The notes under the pieces are model-generated. The model was not told where the DNA came from, did not search any database, and saw nothing but the letters and a program-made list of their open reading frames with translations. Below, piece after piece: positions 46,332 to 58,623 of a stretch of 64,000 nucleotides of DNA. The stretch's first letter is position 1; every line of letters starts with the position of its first letter. This stretch comes from Rhypophila decipiens (lineage: Eukaryota > Ascomycota > Sordariomycetes > Sordariales > Naviculisporaceae): the NCBI GenBank assembly GCA_033297075.1, contig MU858153.1, forward strand, positions 1 to 64,000, in the 5' to 3' direction. The position numbers and the translations under genes were made by a program.

Positions 46332-49300
46332 TTACTTCTTGCCGCCGCCCAAAACACCACCAAGGAGACCTCCGCCGCTCTTCTTCTTGCCTCCAGTAAT
46401 GGAGCCAACGCCCAAGGCGTCGAGCACACGGTTGATACCGAGTGTGCCGAGAAGACCATCGAGCAGACCACCGAGACCAAGACCGCTGAGCTGTAACGGG
46501 TGTGTTAGCCAATGTTCAAGCAAATTCACCATGACTGGAATAAATGCAACAACTTACCAATCTGCCAACAAGTCCGAGTACTCCACTAAGAAGCAGACCA
46601 ACGGCGGCAAGGATCTGGAAGAGAGGCTCGTTGAGCAGGCCCCAGAGCGGGTTGAGCTCCTTCTTGGCGTGGGGCATGTCCTCGAGCTTCTTCTTGGCGT
46701 TCTCGATGCACTGGTGGACGTCGCCGGTGAGGTCCTTGAGCACGTCGGCGAGGTGGTACTCCTCGGGGGTGGCCTCGCGGGCGGCCGTCTTGTGCTTGGC
46801 GTTGGCCGAGATCCTGCCGTCGGGATCGAGGCCCTTGATGACGCCCTTGGCTTCGGTGAGGATGCGGCCGCCTTCCTCGATCAAGGGGCGGACTTCGCGG
46901 ACGAGGGCCTCCTCGTCGCGCTCTTCTTCGGGGGTGCGCTCTGCCTTGTCGATTTTCTGGGTTTTTTTTTCTCTGTTAGTGAAATGGACTTGACTTTGGG
47001 GGGGAGGGAGGGGGGGACGGGAGGAAGTCGACATTACCTCTGTGATCATCTTGCAGATGGGTCGGATCTTGTCCAGACACTGCTCAATGCAGACAGCCAT
47101 CTGGATAGCGAGCTTCCTGTCCTGCTCGGCCTGCTCTCTCTTGGCCTTGTCCTCGGGAGACTCTTCCTCGGCGGGGATATCATCCAGAAGACTGCAATGA
47201 CCGATAACAGTGCCCTTGCCATCGACAACATCGCCATCGTCATCAATCTCCTTGCCAGAGCAGATCCTGGGGTCACCAGAGGTGAGCTTGCCAATGATGT
47301 TACCGTCCTCATCCACAACATTTGCCTCCTTGTTGACCCGCCGTCCACTCAGGGGATTCTTCTTCTTCTCCACCTCCTCAGGCTCCCACCGCTCCGCCTT
47401 GCCAATGGAATTCCCATTCCGATCAAGCACATCACCATCCTCGTCGACCGCCCGTCCAAACAGCACCTTGGGATCACCACTAACCAGGCGCCCAACGATG
47501 TCCCCAGACGGTGTAATGACAGTCCCGTCTTTGGCAACAGTGCATCCCTGCAGCTCAGCAAACGGACCTTCCTTACTCCCCTCCCTCTCCCCCTCAGGAA
47601 TGAGTTCCGCCCGGCCAATGACATCCCCGCTCTCGCTCAAGATATTCCCCTTCTTGTCACACATGCGTCCAACCATCTTCTTGGGATCCCCTTCGACAAC
47701 CCGTCCAAAGATGTTGCCCTGCCCATCAACGCAATAACCAGCTTTATTCACCCTCTTGCCCGCAAGCAAGCTCTGGTCAACCTCAGCCTCGGGCTCGGGC
47801 TCTTCTTCCTTCTCAGGCTCCCAACGTTCCGCCTTGCCAATGACATTGCCCCCCTTGTCCAGAATATCCCCGTCTTTATCAACCGGCCTGCCCCTAAGGG
47901 CTTTGAGATCCCCAGAGACAACCTTGCCCACCCACTCCCCGTTGGAAACAACCATGCCTTCCCCATCAACGACAGCATCTTCAAAGGCTTCAAACGGACC
48001 AGGCTCTTTCATCATGTCGTCGCGCTCAGAGTCGGTGATGGGCTCGGCTTTTCCAATGACCTTGCCGTTTTCGGACCAGATGTCGCCGTTTTCGTCGACT
48101 TTCTTGTTGATTAGGTACTGCAGGATTCCTTGGACTACCCGGCCGACGACTTGTCCGTCGGGGGAGACGACGTTGCCGCCTTTGTTGACTTTGCCGTCTT
48201 TGAGGACTGAAAAGTCGAGTTGTTCGGGCACTGTCACGCCGGCTGTTGATTCGGGGGCGTTGGTTTGGCCTTCTTGTTGTTGCTGATCCTCAGTCTGTTC
48301 GCCGCCGGCTTGGGATTGATCGAACTGGGATTGGGTCTGGGACTGGTCGAACTGGGATTGGGTTCCGGTCTGGGACTGGCCGGTTTGAGTCTGCGACTGG
48401 CCGGTTTGGGTTTGTGTCTCGCCGCCCTCGGTGGTGGAGGCGTCGTCGGTGGGAGAGCGGAACGAGACGGTCTTGCCGGTCATAGACTGGGGGCGGTCTT
48501 GGAACTCGGAGGGGGCAGTTTCGGTTTGCTGCTCGGTCTGCTCTTCTCCGTCTTGGATTTGAGATGTGGGAGCACCGGTCTGGGTCTGGCCATCTTCTTC
48601 TTGTTGGGTCTGTTGGTCTTGGTACTCGGATGGCGCGGTGACGGTCTGGCCTTCTTGGTCCTGCTCCTGGGCTTCGGTGGCAGGAACCTCGGTCTCGCCG
48701 CCGGCCTCGGTGCTAGCACCGTCATGTTGTCGAGTCTGCTCCTCGGTCTGCGGGGCACCGCTGATCTCGGTAGGAGCAGTAGCATCGTCCTTGGCAGACT
48801 GGATAAACGACTCGCGAGCTTCCTCGGTATCCTTGTTCTCCGAGGCGAGGTCAAAGGCCTTCTTGGCTTGCTCGGTCAGTTGGCTGGTGTTGGAGCCTGC
48901 CTGGGACTGTTGCTCTAGGCCTGTCTCGGAGGAGGGGACTTCGACATCCTCACCGTCCTTTTGGCTGGTCGCTTCCTCAGTCTGGGGAGTGTGCGTCGTG
49001 GCCTTGTCGTCGGCCACGCTCTTGGCCGATTCGGTTCCCTGCTCCTCCTGGATGGCTTCGGGCTCGACGTTCTTGAGGGAAGACTGGTCCTGGTCCGGAG
49101 ACTGCTCGTCGAGCGTGTCCTTGGTCTGGTCTACACTGACGCTCTTGTCGTCTTGCTGCGCCTCGCTCTGCTGCTCGTCATCCTGCAGCTTGATCTCGCC
49201 ATCCTGGGTGTCAGCATTGGAACGAGAGCCAGCCTCCTCGGTGATATCATCGAGGGGCTCTTTTTCCTGTTGATGGGTGTAGTTCTGGGACGAAGCGGTG

Positions 49301-49467
49301 GTGGCGTCGTCGGCGGCCTCGGAGCCGCCGCCGTTGGCCTCGGAGTCCTTGGGCAGAGAGCGGGGGACTGCTCCGGCTTCAGAGGAAGTCTCGGCTGTCT
49401 TGGGGCCGCCGGACTTGCTTCCTGGCCAGGAGCCCGGAGGGAGTGTCTTCTTTTGGATGTCACTCAT
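46332..49467 (-). CDS. DUF3659 repeat protein (LEA-like), long form
   Basis: Three exons, 49467-47038, 46956-46558 and 46490-46332, encode 995 residues. Intron 1 (81 bp) is in frame and stop-free; it is recognised by GTAATG, ACTAAC and CAG. Intron 2 (67 bp) joins LGLVGRL to LSGLGLGGLL. Residues 1-410 are disordered, Gln/Glu/Thr/Asp-rich, with QTQTGQSQ-type repeats. Residues ~414-756 hold about five two-part repeats of the DUF3659 type, each like GRPVDKDGDILDKGGNVIGK. Then come a helical acidic part and a C-terminal hydrophobic, Gly/Leu-rich tail (ILAAVGLLLSGVLGLVGRL, LLDGLLGTLG) ending in GGGKK. Such proteins are often labelled LEA-domain proteins in fungi; their function is not established. 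The tail suggests membrane or self-association. Confidence 0.87.
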
Positions 49468-51792
49468 TTTGGTGGGATAGTTGAAGAACAGCTCCACGAT
49501 CAAGTTTCAGAGATGATGTGCTAGGTAATGAGGATTATGAGATGGTGATATGGTAATACAGTGTTTGTTGTTTAGTTGTCGTTGATATTGAATTCAACGA
49601 GTAGAAATGTAGCTGGTTGTCTGATATAGTACAAGAGTACGATAGTAATGTAGTGTGATGTTTTATTTGTCTTGTGATGGATGGTATGGTAAAGTGGAAA
49701 AGTCTAGATCAAGATGGGAGCTGTTTCGCACGTACCCCGCGACTTTTATGGTCCTACCTATCATGAAATCTCCTCTGGAAGCTACATAAAGCCATGCAGG
49801 AAACAAGGTATTTTTCCTGTTTTCCCCTGGCTCCGGACAGCACAGATGGGCAGAGAGGATGGGAATCTCCCCTCGATGGAATCGATCACTCGCATGTGTC
49901 AAAGTGAACGTCATGATCGAAAGAGTGAAATGATGATGTACTTACGTCAGGGGGGCGGGAATAGATATTCTTGAGGCTTCTCTGGTCTTGACCTGTGATG
50001 CCGGTTCCCGTGTATCTGCATAAAACGGGCCGCCAGCCTTTGAGAAAGGTGTGAACATAAATCGCGAGGTTGGCCTTGAAGGCTTTGTTCAAACCTGTAT
50101 TATGAGATGGAGGGGAGCTCGGTATCAGGAGTGGTGAGAGCTTGACGTGAACGGGTGGGCAGAAAGCTCTTTGGTTGGTTGTGATGAAGGTAGCACACCC
50201 GTTGCCTTGAGCGGGATGACTTCATGGGGCGCCGTTTCGAACTTGTCTTGTACTTCTCATGTGCAAATATGACCCTTGATCCATGTCCTGTGGCGCTCTT
50301 TGCTCGGGATTGGGACGGCCTTGAACTTGTACGGTGCAGACTGTGTGAAGAATGGAAGAATATCACTTGTTTCGTGTGGTTACGTACAGGTAAAGCCACG
50401 AACGGGAAGAGGGGTGTTGTATGTGGTATGATGTAAAGAGACGTTAGACTTGCACGTTTCCTTTGTGATAGTATCAGGACATACACTGTAGTGTAATGTT
50501 TGCGTACCAGCCAACTGGTAACCGGACCCTTCACAACAGCTGAAGAACCAAGATCATCACCTAGCCCAGAGAAGAATGGTCGGTAACAACGAGTGAGACA
50601 AACATGTTTCTGGAAAGATTTCTGACCGACCATTGATCGTAGCTAAGCTGGAGAAAGGAATAACGCCCGCGCATCCATCGACGGTACGGTATAACGTGGA
50701 GCTGTTCCAACATGTCTGCTAGCTTCACAGATCTCGGGAACAATCTGCAGAACCAACAAGCCCTATGATGTAACTGTCACGTAACTGGCTCGTAGCAGAT
50801 ATAGTATGTGCAGTGCAGCGGGTCGTCCATTGGGTCGTTCTGGTAGGCTGCAGATATACCTACCCCAGTATTGAGCTTGCATATCTTGGTAGTTGGTACA
50901 GGACAAGTCCCATATCCATGGAGCCCAACAGTGGTACTGGGAAAGGTAAAGTCACCTACCCTTAAGATCGCATTCACACTTTATGGTCTCCTTGACCTAG
51001 GTGACCGTTTCTCAACGCGGGAAATGAAGCTGCAGAGCCGTGGTAAGGAATACTACATTCACACCACCTCCATATCGGTGATCCTCCTCAGTTCCTTCCC
51101 CCCCCTCCCGTTCCCAAATCCTACTTGTCAACTTGCCCAACTGTGCAACATCTCCGCCACGATTCTTGTTTTGACAACTTCGGCACTGTTCATGAAAAGA
51201 TGTGGCTTGCGCAAGCAAACATGGAAAAGGACGTCATGTCGGGCCAGTTTAAACCGGTCCCTTTGTGGCCAGCTTGGCCAGGTCGTCCCGTTGGTTGCCG
51301 GGTGACCTCCTCCACCAGCCCCTCCTTTTGATCAGCGGCCGGCCGGTGAAGAAAACCTGATTTTCAGTGCTTAAACACCCCTCCAAGAAGATCAAGGGGT
51401 ACTGTTCCCCACCGTTGAGGATTCACTTATACGGGAAACAGGGTCCAGGTACCGATATGTACCTCCGCCTTTCGTTTCCTGCTCCGTTTTCTCGTCAAGA
51501 CGGTAGGAAGGCTTTTATGGGCCATGTCACTCGCATCTTGCTCCGTCCATTGTGGGGCTTTTTCACTTATATGATGCTAATTTGAAGACTATGTCCGTTT
51601 TTTCCTCCTCGCTCCCCAAAAATTATTTGTTGACCTGCCCCTATTTCTCCTGATTTCGAGCCTACAAACACCAATTCACATATCAAATTTGACCAAGTGA
51701 CAGTATTTCCAACGCCCAACTCCCGCTCCAGCCCTCAAGATATCGCAAACAGAACACCATTACAGACCCTCATATCCAGAGAAACATGGGCC
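49468..51792. other. Intergenic region between the two DUF3659 genes
   Basis: These 2.3 kb contain the promoter of the long DUF3659 gene and the 3' flank of the short one. Short ORFs on both strands lack protein-like composition. No repeat was recognised. Confidence 0.4.
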
Positions 51793-52977
51793 TCACGAAA
51801 ACGAAATATTTGGCCGAACTTGTTGACCTCCGAAAACCGTAGGAATCCGAATCGTCAACTGAATCCCCTCTGTGGTAGATTTGACATCCAGAAATATATC
51901 CGACGGGCTCTCTCCAGGGTTCTCCTTCCTCCAAGCCTGGGCATTTGCCCGCCTCTCCTCCTCCGTTCTCCTAGGTTTCCTCTCCTGGCTTGACTCCCCT
52001 TCCTCTGATTCTTCCGGTGGTGCGGGAGCTGGTTGCTGGGTGGGCTCCGGCTGTTGTTTATTCTTGCCCTTCTCCCCCTCAACATCATCATCATCTGCTT
52101 CTTTTTCTTCCTTGGGCGGCGACTTCTTCTCTGATTCCTTTGCCTCCATCTCTTCCTTTATCCTCCGGTGGTCTGGATTGTTGTTGTCGAGAAACTTGCC
52201 AACCACATTCCCCTTCGTGTCCAAAATGTTGCCCAAGTGGTCAACCATTAGGGGCGCATTGCTCCTGCTCATGATCTCAAACAAGCTCCTCGGCTGAGGT
52301 GAGCCGGGACTGCCGCTCCCACTGCCGCCGGGACTGCCCTTTCTCTCGATTTCAATGTCGGCCACATACCCAAGTAGCTCGCCGTTGTCACCAAGGATGT
52401 CTCCTTGCTTGTTGGAAACCTGCCGTCCAACGATCGATGGAAGATCGCCGCCGGCCCGGGCGAGAACTTGTCCCGTCTTGTCGTCTACAATGTCCCCAAA
52501 CTCATCGACTGGCTTCCCCAACAGAAATGATCCCACAAAAGGTGGAAGTTTGGGACGTTCCGGAGAGACTGAGATGCTGGGTGTGATGCCAGGTGAGATG
52601 GGAGGAACTGGAGGAATGCTGCCGATCTTTGGTATAGGAGCAACATAAGCCGGTTCCCCCGGTTTGGTGATCTTCCTCTTTGGTCGTTTCGGCAGTTTGA
52701 ATGATGGCTCTATTTTCTCGTCTTGGACAGAGTTGGTGTCCATGGATTTCTTGTTGGTTTGCTCCTCCGCCTCGACTTGTTCCCTCTTGACATCCTCAAG
52801 ATGATCGGCCAGATGTCCAAGGCCCGGCGACCGAGCCTGCTCCTCCGCGTCAAGTCCAGATGTCATACTCTCAACTCTGCGAGGGTCGAAGTTCTTCTGT
52901 TTACTTGATGATCCGCCACTCTTGTAGGAGCTCCTCCTTGAGCTGGGCAAGAACGATGAGAATCTGGCCAGAGCCAT
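51793..52977 (-). CDS. DUF3659 repeat protein, short form
   Basis: This is a single-exon gene for 394 residues. The N-terminal ~135 residues are disordered and basic/Ser/Pro-rich (SSFLPSSRRSSYKSGGSSSK). At least three DUF3659-type units follow: LLGKPVDEFGDIVDDKTGQV, VGRQVSNKQGDILGDNGELL and DHLGNILDTKGNVVGKFLD. A charged Lys/Glu-rich and Gln/Pro-rich segment (about 275-345) leads to a C-terminal strand-like module (DIFLDVKSTTEGIQLTIRIP). It is a paralogue of the long DUF3659 gene 2.3 kb to the left, in the same orientation. It lacks the hydrophobic C-terminal tail of that protein. Function is unknown. Confidence 0.85.
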   Translation of the reverse strand: MALARFSSFLPSSRRSSYKSGGSSSKQKNFDPRRVESMTSGLDAEEQARSPGLGHLADHLEDVKREQVEAEEQTNKKSMDTNSVQDEKIEPSFKLPKRPKRKITKPGEPAYVAPIPKIGSIPPVPPISPGITPSISVSPERPKLPPFVGSFLLGKPVDEFGDIVDDKTGQVLARAGGDLPSIVGRQVSNKQGDILGDNGELLGYVADIEIERKGSPGGSGSGSPGSPQPRSLFEIMSRSNAPLMVDHLGNILDTKGNVVGKFLDNNNPDHRRIKEEMEAKESEKKSPPKEEKEADDDDVEGEKGKNKQQPEPTQQPAPAPPEESEEGESSQERKPRRTEEERRANAQAWRKENPGESPSDIFLDVKSTTEGIQLTIRIPTVFGGQQVRPNISFS

Positions 52978-55433
52978 GGGGCTTCCTTTGGTCCTGGAAT
53001 GGACCGGTTGGTCACTGTCTAGCGAACACTATCAGAACTGCCTACAGCGCTCACAGATAGTGTGCTAAGGCAGTCTAGCTGTAGGGCCTGGAGCTCCGTT
53101 GGGTTCGACAAAGGGCGATCAGTGAATTCCTGACAGAAAAAACACACGTCATTGAACAAGGAGATGTCGAGAATGCTGATCACCGAAGAAGGACCCCGTT
53201 AGTCCGTGTTTTGGTGAGTCAGTTTGGCCGAGACTTGACAATTTCATAACTGAGGGTGAAGCGATGGAGACGGAGCTTCTATTCTTGCGCGCATTGCAGC
53301 TCGGGTAAGGGCCGGTGCTGCAGACCAGCACAAATGGTGGGATGCACCAAGGCAGATAATGCCAAGCCAATGACATCATATGCGAGCATCCTGGTCGTTT
53401 CATGCTGAAGAAGGGGGGTATATTCGGAGCAGAGGTGTTATTGGTTGGGCATGGTTGGGGATTCCGTTAAAATGGACAACTCCGTAACCTCGACGGAATT
53501 CTCCGTATGGCCCTGTTCTGATATCTCCTGAGATGCGGGCATGAACACGTGTCGGGCCGTGGATATCTGTCTTTCCTGAGCAGTTATCCAGACTTGCGGG
53601 ACTGGTGAACAATGAATGTGTGGGGAAAACCGGTTGAATGAATGAACGAGTGTCTGGAGAGTTTCCACGCACGGCAGCCGCCACACAAGCCACAAGTTTA
53701 CTTTAACGGCTCTGTGGCTTTGTGGGTCGTCGTTGACAAACCGGTTTTTTGAAGCTCGCTTCCCAATTGAGTTTGGCGGCGTGATGAGATGTGAAGATGG
53801 CGAGATGTGATCTGAACAGCACTCTAAACTCCAAGACTCTGGACTCGAGATGAAAAATTCGGACGAATGTCACAATGCCATCGCTAAGCCCCGGGCCAAT
53901 ATGTCGTATTCCGTCCACAGTAGCACCAGCCCAATATCAATAATTCACCGGTATATATGCTCGGCTTGGAGGAGCTCTGGGCGCAGTTGGCGCAGTTGAT
54001 CAGAACTGTCAAGCCTGTACGGTAGATCTGGGACCTGAGGCTCGAGTCCCTAGGTGCATTCGTGCCACAAGACTGCCGTCTCTGGTAGACTAGTGGAGTT
54101 TGATAATATATCGCATTTTCTGTCGCACAGCGACAACAATGCGTTTGTTCTCCCGTGAGCCCGACTCGGATGGCCGCATCATGTTGGCAGCCGACAGCTT
54201 AAACTCACGATGGTTTGAGTGACAAACCCCTGACTGACATATGTTGTGATGTATCGCTTGGTGTGATGATGGGTAAATCCATGAACCATCGTGAAAACAC
54301 AGAAATGTCTTGTCAAGGCTGTTGGGAAAGCGAGAAGACCTCCTGGTTGAGCGGATAAAAGCGATTCGATGTAAAATGGTTGATGGAAACTGGTGAATGC
54401 GCAAAAACGGGGGTTGCTTGGTGAAATCTTGGCGTCCATTCGCCGCTAAAAGTGTCACCTTTCCCACGCCAATGACGCTAGTGGCGGGTGAAGACGAAAA
54501 TGAGACTCCGCTGGAGCGAGCCACACCTACCTTCAACGTCCAGCGCAATTCACCGACTCTCTGCATAATTCACCACTCAGGAAGGTTCGGACTGTCGCTC
54601 CTGGGGGCGCGCGCATTTTGTCCTTCCCCAATGCTTGACACAACCAAATTTCTCGTTCAGGTTCTCATCATCAGTATCATCATACGTTAATGGACCAAAG
54701 CGTTCTAAAGGTTAGGTAAGATTGAAGAATGGTCAAAGAGAAGATAATATTACAACAAGACTACTCTAAGCCTTTCGCCAACAAATGCTAAACAACAAAG
54801 ACTCAAAGCCGTTCGATATTAATAACAAATACTTGAAAGTCAGACCACCAAACCGAAACCAAAATTGCGCCCGAAACCCCCGTCCGGATCCCAATGATGA
54901 ACCAATAGCACTGCAAGAGAGTTGCCGGCCGACATCGACAATGGGTCAATCCTCCGCCGGAACTCACAAGACCGAAATTATCTAGTTGCTTCAGTTCCTA
55001 AGGAATTAGCCCAATGCCTTTTTCTCATCTCTGAAATATGCTGGTCTAATGTGTTCATCATGAAACTTCTGGGCGGCGCGCAACAACAACAACAACAACA
55101 ACAACACCACATCCTGATCAACAGCTCCTCCTCTTTTCTGCCACTCGGTGCGGCATGCCGCTTATTGGCGGCACATGGTATTATTTTGCTCAAGTTTCTC
55201 TACATCGACCTTTAGCCCAGGTAAGAAACATGACGAGACATAAAGAAACTGACAACTCAGGGTGATAAAACAAAATGATGAGAGGTAGGTGAGGAAGGTA
55301 GGTAGGTTTCTGCTAGAGGCTAGAAGACCTTTTGTGTCGGCATTTCGGGATACATGGTTTTTTGCGCGCCGAAAGGTGTTGAGAGATGACGGGAGGGGGA
55401 GAGATGAGAGAAAACGAAACTTGGCTGGGAGAC
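52978..55433. other. Intergenic region with small repeats only
   Basis: These 2.5 kb have no convincing gene. A (CAA)n microsatellite lies at 55081-55106. A minus-strand frame at 54090-54566 is long but lacks protein-like composition. Confidence 0.4.
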
Positions 55434-55802
55434 TTACAAGAGAGCGAGTTCAAGATCACCGTGGATCTTTGCCTTGAGCGTGATCTCAATGTCGAGGTTG
55501 AGATCTAGTCTGAGGCGGAGAGTATCACTCTTGCCGCCGCCGTCACCGCCGCCTTGTTGCTGGACGGCACCACCTGCAATGCCGCCCAGGGCACCGGTGG
55601 CGCCGTTGATGAGTCCGCCGGCGGTGTTTGTGACTCCGTCGAGAGGTGCAAGGTCGCCCAAGGGGCCGCCGGCACCGCCCTTCTTCTTGTTGCGTCTCCG
55701 TGGTGGGGGAACATACTCCTCCTCTGACTCTTCCTCGTCGGAGCGGTAGGCCTGCTTCGTTTGCTTCTTGGGCTTTGCTTCAGAGCCGCTTCGGGACGAC
55801 AT
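55434..55802 (-). CDS. Small protein ending in the LRLDLNL module (copy 1)
   Basis: From the ATG at 55802 the frame encodes 122 residues: a Ser/Lys/Gln-rich start, an acidic patch (SDEEESEEE), a basic patch (PPPRRRNKKKGG), a Gly/Ala-rich middle (GGLINGATGALGGIAGG), and the C-terminal module LRLRLDLNLDIEITLKAKIH followed by GDLELAL. The stop TAA lies inside GTAAGT, a perfect splice donor in phase 2, at the same codon where copy 2 (58624-59799) has its donor. So the final Leu may instead be followed by a short last exon that I could not place. The module alternates hydrophobic and polar residues, typical of an amphipathic strand. Family function is unknown. Confidence 0.72.
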   Translation of the reverse strand: MSSRSGSEAKPKKQTKQAYRSDEEESEEEYVPPPRRRNKKKGGAGGPLGDLAPLDGVTNTAGGLINGATGALGGIAGGAVQQQGGGDGGGKSDTLRLRLDLNLDIEITLKAKIHGDLELALL

Positions 55803-56741
55803 GTTGGCGGTTGTGGTGTTGTTGTTTTTTGACAAAAGGTAGGAATAAACCTGACGAAAAGGGGTATAGGCGAGCTGGACTGCAGAGGACTGAACTGGAC
55901 TGGATATGGTGAAGATGCAGATTTCTCAGGGTCTTTGGAGATCCCAGAGATATCAGCTTCTTTATTTGCGATTTGGACCGACTAAAGGTAAAGGAGAAAA
56001 CAGGGTTCACACCAATGAAGTCATCGGCCACATGCGAGTCCGTTTCGTTTCCCTTTCCCTTGGCTAGCTTAGCTGCTTGCGCACTCCACGATCCCGCATA
56101 ACGTCGAACCCACACCCCCATCTCCGAAACCCCCAACTTCTGATGATGAAATACTCGGTCGTTCAAGAGGGCTGTGTATAGGCGAGAAGGTCTGAGCATG
56201 AAACAATTGTGCGCGCGGACTGCGGAGGGTGTGCATTCACTCTATTGGTCTGAGCCGGATGTACCTCCGGGGTACACTAACTGTCTGTAGTCCTGAGGTA
56301 CACCCTCGCGGACGAAGAGTGTAAGTGGATTTTCCCGAAACGGTCATCCTTCTCATCGAGCACACTTTCACTTTGAACTAGCAGAGTTCTATTTCCCTAC
56401 CCAGCGCTATCACGGCCCTAGCGGTCCAGACACTGTAAGGTGTTATCCCGTCCCTGGCCCATACGCTTAACCTTCCTTCCCGCGGTTTCATGCCAAGAAA
56501 ACCAGAGGCACAAGAAGGCACAGTCAGGCACACACTGCAAGAACACATCTCCCGTATTGGCCCCATGATCAACCGCTCCTACATTAATTGCCCTACATTA
56601 CCGCCGACTAACACCGTTTACCGTTACATCCAAGTTGAATACAACAAAACGGATGCTACTTTACGTTGCGTACGAGTGTACGTACGCGAGCTCGATGATC
56701 ACAGTCACCTCATGTTACTGCATAATACTATAGCTTCTCGT
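55803..56741. other. Intergenic region, nothing recognised
   Basis: These 939 bp contain the promoter of the minus-strand small gene on the left and the 3' flank of the next minus-strand gene. No repeat or RNA gene was seen. Confidence 0.4.
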
Positions 56742-57746
56742 TTAGCTACCCTCCCCTCCATTCTGCTGGTCCCCCTGCTTCTTGACGTACTGGCTCTTCA
56801 TGCCCAACTGCAGCTGCCGGCGAAGGCGAATCGGAACCCACTTGAGTCCACCCCCACCACCACCGCTACTGCCTGTGCGGTTCTCCCCTCCCCCGCCTTT
56901 CTGCTCCTTCCTCTTTTCCCCTCGCGTTTTTTCTTTCTCACTTGGCTCACCCTCATCTTCGTCCTCCCCACTATCCTCATCGCTCTCCTCGTCCTCCGTT
57001 TCTGACTTCTCTGACTCCTCGTCTTCTCCCCAGAGCTCCCCGCTCTCCTTTATCCTCCCATCCCGATCCCATGCAATGGTCCACTTGTCATTTGGCAGGA
57101 GGACCGCAATAAACTCCTTGTCGTCTTTATCCAGAGTAAGCCACTCCTCGTCAGCGGTCCAGTACCACGGCGATGTGACATGTCCACCTAGTGTCTCCTG
57201 TCTCCCACCATGTCTCAATAGATTGTTGTCTTTGTCGACAAAGATCCAGTTGAGCATGGGCGGGTCGTCGGCGATGGTGCTCACCAGGCCCAGCTGCTGT
57301 TCCTCTGACGGATACGGGAAGTAGTACCCCGTAAATTTGTGACCCGGCATGGGAAAGTCCGGGTGGTCGATCCAGACCTGCCGGTGAGTCAGTTAGTCTG
57401 CTTCTCTATTCTGTACGAACTGGTGCTTGAAGAAGGTGGGACCAGTCGACGTCATGATGCTCATGTCTTCCTTTCACATGAGAAGGCAGACGGAGAAACA
57501 TGAAGTGACAGATGTGTGGCTGAAGAGACAGGGGTTGAGTCCGGGGTACACCAAAAGACTTACCCTTCCACCTTTGAGCACGACAGGATAGTCCTGCGGC
57601 CGTTTCCCATCGAGGGAAACGGTCGCTGCCAAGTGGAACTTGGCCTTTTCCTTCGCCGCGGCATCGGCCTTTTTCTGGGCGCTCAGTGCCTGGCAGACCC
57701 CAATCGTGGTGGGTATGGCAGAAACGACCAGTAGTCCGATTACCAT
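56742..57746 (-). CDS. Conserved fungal protein, N-terminal helix plus Trp-rich domain
   Basis: Two exons, 57746-57564 and 57377-56742, encode 272 residues. The 186-bp intron joins VVLKGGR to VWIDHPDFPMPGHKFTGYYF. The N-terminus (MVIGLLVVSAIPTTIGVCQA) is a hydrophobic helix, either signal anchor or signal peptide, followed by an Ala/Lys helix. The central domain is aromatic-rich with short strands: GYYFPYPSEEQQLGLVST, LNWIFVDKDNNLLRHGGR, SPWYWTADEEWLTL and WTIAWDRDGRIKESG. A very acidic Glu/Asp/Ser stretch (about 187-220) precedes a Gly-rich linker and a basic C-terminal motif WVPIRLRRQLQLGMKSQYVK. I remember closely similar fungal proteins, with the same start and the same end motif, but no known function. 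A short frame at 57759-57941 on the same strand is probably leader. Confidence 0.83.
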
Positions 57747-58623
57747 TTTCGTGGTTTGTCAGATTTGACTGCTTTTGATATGAATAGCTGGGGTGAAGAG
57801 GGTGAGGATGCAATATGGAGAATGATGAGAATATTTCCGGGTTTCAAGCGAAGCTAGGAAGAACTCTGCGTCCCTCTCATAACCCTCAGGGACTTGGGCT
57901 GCCATCTCTTCGTCATATAGCCTGATCCTGATCTTGATCATACCGTTTCATTAACGGTGGGATGGCTAATCAACACATCAACCAGGCCATGAGGTGCTCT
58001 AGAGATACCCCATCACACCCCTTTCCTTTCCCTTCTCGTCCTCGCGCATGTTTTCCCGGCTCGCCAAGTGGGATCGATCCCACCATCTCAAAAGCTTGTT
58101 TCAATCTCAGCCGCCCTTTAGCCTCTTCTACTGGCCAACTCCATGCAACAACTACGTCATCGCCCTTATGCAACTGCGCTCACCAAAGCGAGGCATGCCT
58201 CAGAGCTTCAGAGCAACCAGTGGGAATTTCCGTATTGTCTTGAGAAAACCTGTTCTCGCGCCCGGGTCCAACCATCCATTCCGTCTGTTTCGATCACGCC
58301 AGTCTAGCCAGTGATCCGACCCAAATGTCGTCACTGCTTCAGACTCTGTAGGACCGCGTGGTTGGGAGGTCGGCGGCATACCACAACCATGTTTCCGTTT
58401 GGCTAAATTGGCTTAGGGTATGATGCATAAGGGGTCTTTGGACCCTTGGTCGATCAGAAGCCCAAAAAAGCCTGCTTTGCTTGCCTTGCTGTACACGTAC
58501 GATGATGGGATTCCCTCGTCATTTTTAAAGCAAATCTTTAGTAAATCCCATTCTTTGTCCGGCCCTTTCCTTCTCGTCCCAACTTGTCAGCACAGTTCAA
58601 AGTAAAACTGAGCCCTCATCGGT
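57747..58623. other. Divergent promoter region
   Basis: These 877 bp lie between the divergent starts of the Trp-rich protein and LRLDLNL copy 2, so they may serve both. No gene or repeat was recognised. Confidence 0.4.

Noticed and set aside
45880..46512. 210-codon minus-strand ORF
   Set aside because: It overlaps the last exon of the DUF3659 gene in another frame and gives Arg/Trp-rich shadow sequence.
48246..49524. Plus-strand Leu/Gly-rich ORFs across the long DUF3659 gene
   Set aside because: Antisense shadows of the Gln/Glu/Thr-rich frame; the apparent hydrophobic segments arise from its codon bias.
53987..54050. tRNA-like stretch with TGGCGCAGTTG and GGCTCGAGTCCC 51 bp apart
   Set aside because: No D stem or seven-base acceptor stem forms and the T stem has mismatches. 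Alternative hairpins (CAGTT/AACTG, GGGAC/GTCCC) cross the expected arms, and no T-run terminator follows.
54090..54566. 158-codon minus-strand ORF
   Set aside because: Composition is rich in Ser, His, Arg and Ile without domain, signal peptide or splice context, and plus-strand frames overlap it equally well. Treated as chance.
57759..57941. Minus-strand 60-codon ORF just upstream of the Trp-rich protein
   Set aside because: Probably 5' leader; the downstream ATG at 57746 has a strong context and starts the remembered family N-terminus (MVIGLL). No splice signals join the two.
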